Shown here one piece after another: positions 46,601 to 55,600 of a DNA stretch of 64,000 nt. Source of the DNA: Membranipora membranacea (Eukaryota; Bryozoa; Gymnolaemata; Cheilostomatida; Membraniporidae); contig OU612071.1 of assembly GCA_914767715.1 (NCBI GenBank), positions 4,466,001 to 4,530,000 on the forward strand, written 5' to 3'. Under the pieces are notes generated by a model. It searched no databases. It was not told the DNA's origin and saw only the letters and a list, made by a program, of their open reading frames with translations. The first letter of the stretch is position 1; each line of letters begins with the position of its first letter. The translations under genes were made by a program, and so were the position numbers.

Positions 46601-49600
46601 TAATTAATAATATATCATAACTATTATGTTGAACCTTTATTATAGTAATAACTAGAGTAATGGTCACAGTTTACCCTACAGGATGAAAAGTTTCATGAGA
46701 ATAAATAATTCGCAATTTTGCGAAGTTGTCTTCTCACGATATGTTTGTTCCATTATTTTTTTCTTCCAGATGATAAATTCTGAGAGTTGTCCCCTCATAC
46801 CCTTTAACTGTTGATGCTTGGTTTTCAGCGATTCCATTTAAAATTCCGCGAGGGGACAACTTTTATGCCGGCAAACCTGGGTCGAGAGAAGACAATCGCG
46901 AATCCGTGAAATTTTTCCTCCTGTAGGGTATGTAATTAATTCAGATAATGGTAATAGAGACCAATTGAGGAAGCACTACTAACAAAAGTCATTTCGTGAA
47001 TGAATTCGGGTGAAAAACATTCCAGAAACATTGCAATATACATATATATATGACCACACTAATGTGTAATATTTCTACTTGTGATATGAAATATTTTTCT
47101 ACAATAATACATTTCAATTGAATAAAAGAAGATGTGAACAAAAAAAAAAGTGAATATTCAAACATTAATTAGGACACTGCTGCTGGCATTTATTCTAAAC
47201 AACGGGAATTTTATGTCATGCTCAAAAAATATTGTCGGCTCAAATACACTCTGCATTCAAAATAAATTTTAGCATATTTGAATGATTAGGGCACAGGAAC
47301 AAACATTAATTCATTTTTATAGGCACAGTGCGCATTTGCATTGTGTTTCAGGCACCGATATTACAGAGGATATCGCCTGACATCTCAAATCAAGTGACCA
47401 TTCTATTGCAAAGGCTTCAATTTGTTGAAGTCTGCCATCAAACATCAAGTTGTGTGCTCAATTGGTCTGAAAGGGCAACTGCAAAGTATGACTTTTTGAG
47501 GTATTTTTAGTCTTTTGTTTTGGAATTGTCACTATATGTGAAATTATCCTCTGTTTCCCTATTTGTCTATTTCCTAACTACATAACCAATGTCTTGGTGT
47601 CAGTTCTATTATATGTATGTTATATATATGTTACAATTAACTTTTAGTTTTGTGGGTTGCGCATGCGCTTACCAGTTATTGATTATCGATTAACTGGTTC
47701 ATGTTAACACATTCGTTCACCGTCGGCAATCATCAAAATCATACCCGTCAAATTCAATTGTTATTCTACGCCATCACTAGCTGCTACACTATGGCGGCCC
47801 GTAGCACCTTTATTAATGCGCATTAATTAACATGCTAACTCGCTAAGTCGCTAATGCGCATTAGTTAACATGCTAACTCGCTAACTCGCTAATGCGCATT
47901 AATTAACATGCTAACTCACTAACTCGCAGTTAACCTGTTATGGGTAATGACTGTATTATCAAGGATGGGCTTTGTGATAGGCACTTACACCACTACCATA
48001 CCTGCCATGACCCTGGAACTATTTCAAACTACTTACATGGGAGATTTTGAGATGCCAATTCTTCTTGATCAATCATTGAGTCAATGTCTTAGGTCTGTTG
48101 TATTATTATTTACATCACATGTTGGTCATGTGATCGCACTCTTATGTGGAGGACACAAATGGATTGTGGCTCTTTGGTTTTGGAGTTAGTTAGTGGATCA
48201 CCATGAGGAGCCTGAAGCAGACAAATTAATGAAGAAACTTATACATAGATAGTTAAATGAGTTAGGGCTGGCCAGCTATAAAGAACCACAAGAAGAACAC
48301 TTACCAGGTAACATTACTTTACATCAAGGTATCACTCACTCATTTTGGCCAAAGTTGCATGCATGGATAGCCATGGATTTACATGCAACAGTCCATGGGA
48401 ATGGGTCTTGATGGATGGCCCTAGCCTAGACTGCTCTGCAATCTTTCTATCCAACCCACAGGTCTACTCCAAAACCTGGGATTTCACTCCAAAATCCCTA
48501 TTTTCACACCTCAAATAACACAGGTTGGATCACAGGTCTTCTCCAAAATCCCAGGTTTTTGGAGTAGACCTGTGATCCAACCTGTGTTATTTGAGGTGTG
48601 AAAATAGGGTGACTCAAAATTAGTGACTGGAGTTTTGGCAGGTCTGGTACTTCATTACAGTCAATGTTGTATGACAAATTTCCATCAATCGTTTTGTTAT
48701 GCGCAGTTCTAAGAATGCGCAGTTTTAAGAATGCGCAGTTCTAAGAATGCGCAGTTTTAAGAATGCGCAGTTCTAAGAATGCGCAGTAGTTTTAAGAATG
48801 CGCAGTTCTAAGAATGCGCAGTTCTAGAAATGCGCAGTTATAACAATGCGCATTTCTAACAATGCGCAGTTCTAGCAATGCGCATTTATAATAATGTGCA
48901 ATGTTTTGTGTACTTTTCATTCAGTGATTACTTTAATATGTATTTTGGTTTCTCACCTTATTCATGTTACTGTCATCTCAAGTGGATCACCCTATTCTTC
49001 CAAAGAGTAGACAACTCTCCTTTAGTTGCCATACCTTTAGATTTTGTGTGACATATGATGTGATATTATTTCTTGGTAATAAAATCATGATGGCTAATTT
49101 AGTCCAGCTCCAAACCTCATATTACGTTTGTCTTGGTTTGATATATTGTTCCAATGTTCCGGGACCTAAATTGTTTCCGCTTACGGTTTTAATAATCTTT
49201 TATAGATATTCCATACTATGTCTCCATTACATTAATCTTTGATAATCTTTTTCCCACAGTGAAACCGCTGCATATAGTGTAGTGTCTAGCCTACAGAACT
49301 GTTGGGTTAGTCCAGAACATAAGACATGTCTATATACTTGGGTCGAAGTATGAAGAGAGAGTATCCAAGACTGCACAAATCCGCACAACACTTGTACAGT
49401 TTCTTCTCACAACAGGGAGAATTCTCCCTGCTCCAAAGCTAAATAATGATACTTTCAAATTTCAAATTAAACTCATTGTCATTTTATTAGGAAAGAGTGT
49501 GGTGATTTTTCTGGTTGTTTATTTATTGCAAAATACCTGTTTAATGATAAATATATACATATGATGAAAAATTTTGTTGGTGTTTGGGGTTTGGAGGAGG

Positions 49601-52600
49601 AGAAAAATTTAATTGGTTTGATAGCTTTGCTGCGGGAGTCATCGCTCTCACCATTCAGAGTAAGCTCTATGACTTTCTAAAAAGGAGAATAACAACACAG
49701 TTGGTTTCCTACAATGCATTTGGTCCAACTACACTGATACAGCAGGGATACAGTGCTTCTTTCAAGACTCCTTTGTATTCTAAGGAGTTGTCCTCTCTTG
49801 TTCAGAGGTCTCAACTCAATAGTTTAACGATTCGTTAGATTGAATGGTAACAGAGCCAGATGGTACACTCAAAGTAGGGCTCATATAGTAAAAAGTGATC
49901 ACGCACTTAGAATTTGCCTAGCAATGACCTTTATTATTTGTTTGTTATTTTTGCAGAGAAACTAAGCTAGGACTTACTTGAAAGACCCTACACAGTCTTT
50001 AGTGTTTCAAGCAAACTTGACTACCTGAAAATGCCAATCTTAAAATCTGTGTGTCATGTCATGTCATTGTACTGATCCAGATAGCATATCTTGACAAACT
50101 TTGTTGGTGCCCCCTCCTCAACCAACATAACCAACATCAAGGTTGTCATGACAGGCCATTAGCTGGTTTACTTACATCTTTTTTTAAGACACTGAAGTTA
50201 ACGTCGATTCTGATTAGGTGCAGCCCTATAGAGATCCCCCATCTTCTCGATCACTACAGTATCATTGTAACCCAGTGCCCTCTCAGCACCTTCGAAAGAT
50301 AGACATATCCATTACTAGCAGGCAGCAAAGGCAGTGCATGCAGGCAAACAAAATTGGGGTAAAACATAGCATAACATAACATTTTTTCGTAAAGAACATA
50401 ATGTATGTGAAGGAACACTTTTGTCAGATTGATGAATTACTGTGCCTGAATGTGTTGGTGTTGGCAGTAAGTTACAGCCTAATAAAGCAAGAGATTGGCC
50501 TTAGCCTAGCTCAACTAAGTTTCGGTAATTTCTATTTATCTAAACCAAGTTCTCTCAAACTCTTCTCCTTGACAAACAGATAAAAAAAACTGAGCAATGT
50601 AGATTGAAACGGTCGCCGCCAACCAGGTAGTATTAATATATTTATCAACATACAAACAACTCACCTTCAATCCTCTGATTTGAGGTTTATCCGAACTCCA
50701 CACACAATTGTGAATATATCTGCAATAAAAATTAGTATGAGGATACAACACAAATAGGTCTTTATGGCCAATGCAATATCATTTTCTTCCTTTGAATCTC
50801 AAACTTTGAATGATTAAGAATTTCGTTTCCCCATACCTAGGTAAAACCTATACAGGTTCATACTTCAAATTGAATAACGGGTGGTGAGCTGGTATATCAT
50901 CTATCTCTTCAAAGTCTTAGAAGGAACTGGGATATGATCTCCTGTATTTCATAATTTTAAAATATCTATCTGAAATAAATTTGATGATATAATTGACATA
51001 TCAAACTCTGATAAAAGCTATAAATTACGGATCAAGGTACAATACAGTTCAATCAGGAGTTGTCCAGCGCTTTTACAGAGTGGGGCAAATCATAAGAAAT
51101 CTACGCATTTTATTACAAATAGGGTTGTGTGGTTTCAGTATACCATTGTTAAGCTGACAATGCGTCCAATAAGTCTCTTCAAGCTCAAATCTAGTTTCAT
51201 AACCAAGGTAGCGAGTGGGTCCAAACTCCAAAGTTTTAACACCAAACATGACTGAGCTATTATATTTCGGAAATAAGTTGGTCACATTTATCACCAGCAA
51301 CATAATTGATTAATCTGCAGTGACCTCGGCCAATCTTTGGGTTGGAATTTATTTAGATATTTGACCAACTTATGGGAAAGGGGATTTCAGATGATGAGTT
51401 TTCTGAAAACTTAAGCTTGTCTTTATTCCTTTTCAAATTGCCCTTCTATAGGTTCAATCCATCTTCATCTTACTGCAATTAACATGTTTTAAAGAGTGCA
51501 CTGAGATATTGAACCACCCATGCGCGTGTCTGAGGTATTCCAAATAAATGTTAGAAACAAATGCAGATCTCAGCTTCAGTCCAAAATTGCCTGACTATTT
51601 TTCTGTCCCAATCTTATCCTTTCATTCAAACAATACTGCTCAAGTCTCAAGATCAACTGGATACTGTATCTTTGCTACAATGAGCTTGATTTCTGTACTG
51701 AGACTAAGCAAAGAAAAGGTTTACTTACATGTACCAGACGGTGCTTCTTGAGTAGAACTTATTGGCTTTTTTTTTCTTTTTTTGGGGTCAAAATGAGTCC
51801 TTCATCTAAAAGCAAAGTAATTTTGTGTTATCAATTGGTGAAATGTCGGGTACTAATTCTGAAGTCGCATTTTCACTCTTTCTAAAATTAACAACACAAG
51901 TGGCATGCAGCTTATAATGTAACTATGGGTTAACAACGAAACGGATAGGATCCATGATATTCATCTTGGGCAGGAACCATCTCAAAATTGAAACCTTGGT
52001 GGCCAATAACTGTCAACAGATGTTAGTTGATATTGCAGAGATACCTAAAAAAATAACGTATAGTTGCTCATAGATGGTTGGAGTTGTCATCCCCTTTTCC
52101 GTGACATTGCAACTCCAAGACGATGTCAATAAAGTAGACCTGGCTGATAATGATGACTTCTTCTTGTGACGCCAGCTACCAAACTGGGCTACTTTATTGT
52201 GTTGTCAAAATCAGTGATGGCAAATCATTTTATCAGATGTTTTGGGAAGAGGCTGACTTGAATTTCATTATACTATTATATCTATTCTGAGTCATATTCA
52301 TCTGGTGGGCCCGCTACTATGATTGTTCTTTGATCGGTCTCTAGGTTGGTAATGTATTTTATCTCATGAATAAATCTTAAATTGTGACTCACCAAAAGCA
52401 GTCTTTGGATCTAATGTTGGTAGTGATAAAGGTATACCATTGTCATCATGTCTACCATTGTTATCATTTGTACCATCGCTCTCTTCTCCATCACCATCAT
52501 CTTTAAAATATTACAATTGAATTATTTTTTCAGTCCAAGGATTTCACTGGGCACAAAATTGTTATTTTGAGGACCCTAACAAACCGCTGGTCATTTTTAC

Positions 52601-55600
52601 TGTATTGCCAATTGTATTGACAAGGGGTTTGAGTGCAACAAATCTATGATGGTGTTCATTTTAGGATACATTTTAATATATATATTACAGTATAAAGCGG
52701 AAAATAGGGTGAATCAAGGTGTGAAGTAACTGTTTTTTTTTACCAATTTACTGCGTCTATTCCCGCCAGCCGGATAATATTGGCAATTCATTATTAGGGC
52801 CCTGTTTTAATTAAAGTTGACAAAAGCCTGGTCTTCAGTCAGGGGTTCAAGACCGTTTCAATAAAATATTAAATCTTATTGGTCAAATCCAATGCTCTCT
52901 GGGGGCAGAGGACAAATTGTATCCGAACTGGGCTGGCCTCTACAATGACAATACTTTGACCAGATTGTTTACCAAACTTTGAACTACTAAGAGTAAAGGC
53001 TTAGACACAAAGCTCAAATCAAGGCTAAATATCTGAATACAAGGTGTGAAGACTGGGATTTTGGATGTAAAGAAGGTAAAGCTTATAAATGGCATAGTAT
53101 GGTTACGGTAATGGTCCCATCCTGACAATCCCAGGGAGGTTAGGCTACTCCCATAAAATTATCCACTAGGCTCATGTTTGTGAATCACATTGACAATCAC
53201 TCTGAATACATGGGCGCCTGAAGAGAAAAAGTGATGCAATTTCCACTTACCTTGAGAAAAAGACAAAAAAAACATAAAACCAGGGGCATGTAACAAATAT
53301 CTTGCTATAAAAGATAATTTGGCCGAATATTTGTGTGCGACCAGGTGGTGTGACGTGGGCATCATTGCATGAGCATTGCACTTCATTTGTTGAAACCTCT
53401 CTTTTTAAGCCTTTAAGAATATGATTGGGATTGTAGGCACTCTCTGAAGTTCTAGAACTGGAACTCAATCCCTAAGTTGGCATTAGCTTTTTTAATATGC
53501 CAGGATTTACTTGTCCTCCAATTGTATATACATGTATATATCCAATATATGTTGCATTAGATTAGATATTTCTAAATTTCTCTCACATTGATCATGAGAC
53601 GAAACCATACCAATAGAACCACAACAATGACCCTTGCGTCTTGGCCTACAACTAACCCAACTTATATATCTTCCTTAATACCTTGAATAGAGCGACATGA
53701 GCAAACCATTGACAAAAAACTCATGTTTTCCAACTTAAAACATGTCCATTACACGCACAAGCTCAACTATGTTATGGGTTATTATCAGCTAGAGAAATAG
53801 TGTCAACAAACCTTGTTGCACATAAAATTGGTCGGCTGAAACAGTTACAATAAATAGCTAAGATAGACATCCCAGTATAATTTTGGTGATCACTCCCTGA
53901 TAACACTAGTGACATAGACCCATAAACAGCTTAGTAGATACTTCATTAACACACAGTTGACACCACAATATGTAGTAGTAACTGTGCAAAATCAATCTGA
54001 GGTAGGCCTACTACTATACTATGCAAGTTGCTAATCAATATTATTATTATTATATACTGAGTTTGAAAGGTTATCATTTGAGTACATATAACTGATGGAA
54101 TAGTCTGCAAACTTTGTCCATCATGCTCTAATGTTGTACCAAACAGGACAGTTATAGCCTTACCATACTCAGTGATGAATGGTATGAGGATACAGGTGTC
54201 ATTTACACTGAAACTCCATCAGCAACAACACAACAAAATACATTGCTTGGCTTAAATCATTTTTTGTGTAGGAATAGAAGAGCAGAGATTAGTATGACCT
54301 CTGTGATTGGTCTTATTTTGAAAGTAAGACCAATCACAGAGGCCATATCAAGACAGTGATAGCCCGCACATGCATAAAGACAGACCCAAAAATATTTCTG
54401 GAAATCTTTAATCTCTTAATGCGCATTAGCGAGATAGCATGTTAACTAATGCGCATTAGCGACTTAGCGAGTTAGCATGTTAACTAATGCGCATTAATAA
54501 AGGTGCTATGGGCCGCCATAGCTACACACTACTATGGCTAGTAAGCCTACATCATATTCATTTGCACCTGTCATAGTAGTGTGTAGCAGCTAGTGAATGC
54601 GTATAATAACATTTGAATTTGACGGGTATGACTTTGAATGATTGTGTTAACATAAAACAGTTAATTAATAATCAATAACTGGTTAGCGCATGCCAACCCA
54701 CAAAACTAAAAGTTAATTGTAACATATACATTACAGACATAAGAGAACTGACACCAAGACATCGGTTATGTAGTTAGGAAATAGGCAAATAGGGAAGGAG
54801 AGGATAATTCCACAAATAATGACAATTCCAAAACAAAAGGCTAAAAATAACTCAAAATGTCATACTTTGCAGTTGCCCTTTCCGACCAATTGAGCACACA
54901 AGGGGGGCTTCTATCATATGTACTAACTGACAAATTTTACTCACACAGGACATTTGCTTATGCGGAATAATACTAATAATAATAAATACAGGCTAGGAAA
55001 TTGTGTTGCATCTTATAAAGTATACCTTTCGTCAATTTGTTTTCATATATTATTGTGAAAATTTCCTCTGTTGTTGACCTGTATGTTGTTGTTTCCTCAA
55101 ATAATACTACACTTGTCTGATGGAGAGTGTTGGTAGTCTTTGTTATCTCAGTAAATGGTCCTGTTGTGGAAGTGGAAGCAGTTCCTGAATACAAAGATCA
55201 AAAATATTGAACAGCAATAATCAGACTGAGCCAGACATACAGAACACTGATACTGGTAAAATATTGCTAATGGAAACCCTGTTCGATTGCTGTGCAATGA
55301 ACTCACATAATCACTGCCAATGATGCTTTTAGTCAAGCTAGCTTTAATTCAGTGAAAGAAAACAAATAAACCATATTTAGACATAAAGTAAACTATGAGG
55401 GTTCCCTCCTAGGTGTAGGAGGTGGCTCAGTTGGTTAGATCACCGGACTTCAACACGCAAGTGTTGAAGGGCGTGGGTTCTAATCCCACTGCAGTCCATC
55501 TTCTACTGGGGATTGGTTGGTCCCCCAGGAGTGCTCCGACCTGCCTGCAAACAGAGAGCAATTTGGCGCAGATATTGCGGCCTCGCCAATAAGGCAATAA

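Noticed and set aside
47328-47510. 60-codon plus-strand frame
   Set aside because: It straddles the border of an interspersed repeat that recurs inverted at 54.4-54.9 kb; no homology recognised.
50645-50735. Exon of the membrane-protein gene ending at GTGAGT (minus strand)
   Set aside because: With the required entry phase it meets a stop (TGA) two bases before the donor; the open frame needs a different phase.
53247-53468. 73-codon minus-strand frame between exons 4 and 5
   Set aside because: No splice borders in a compatible phase and no domain; treated as chance.
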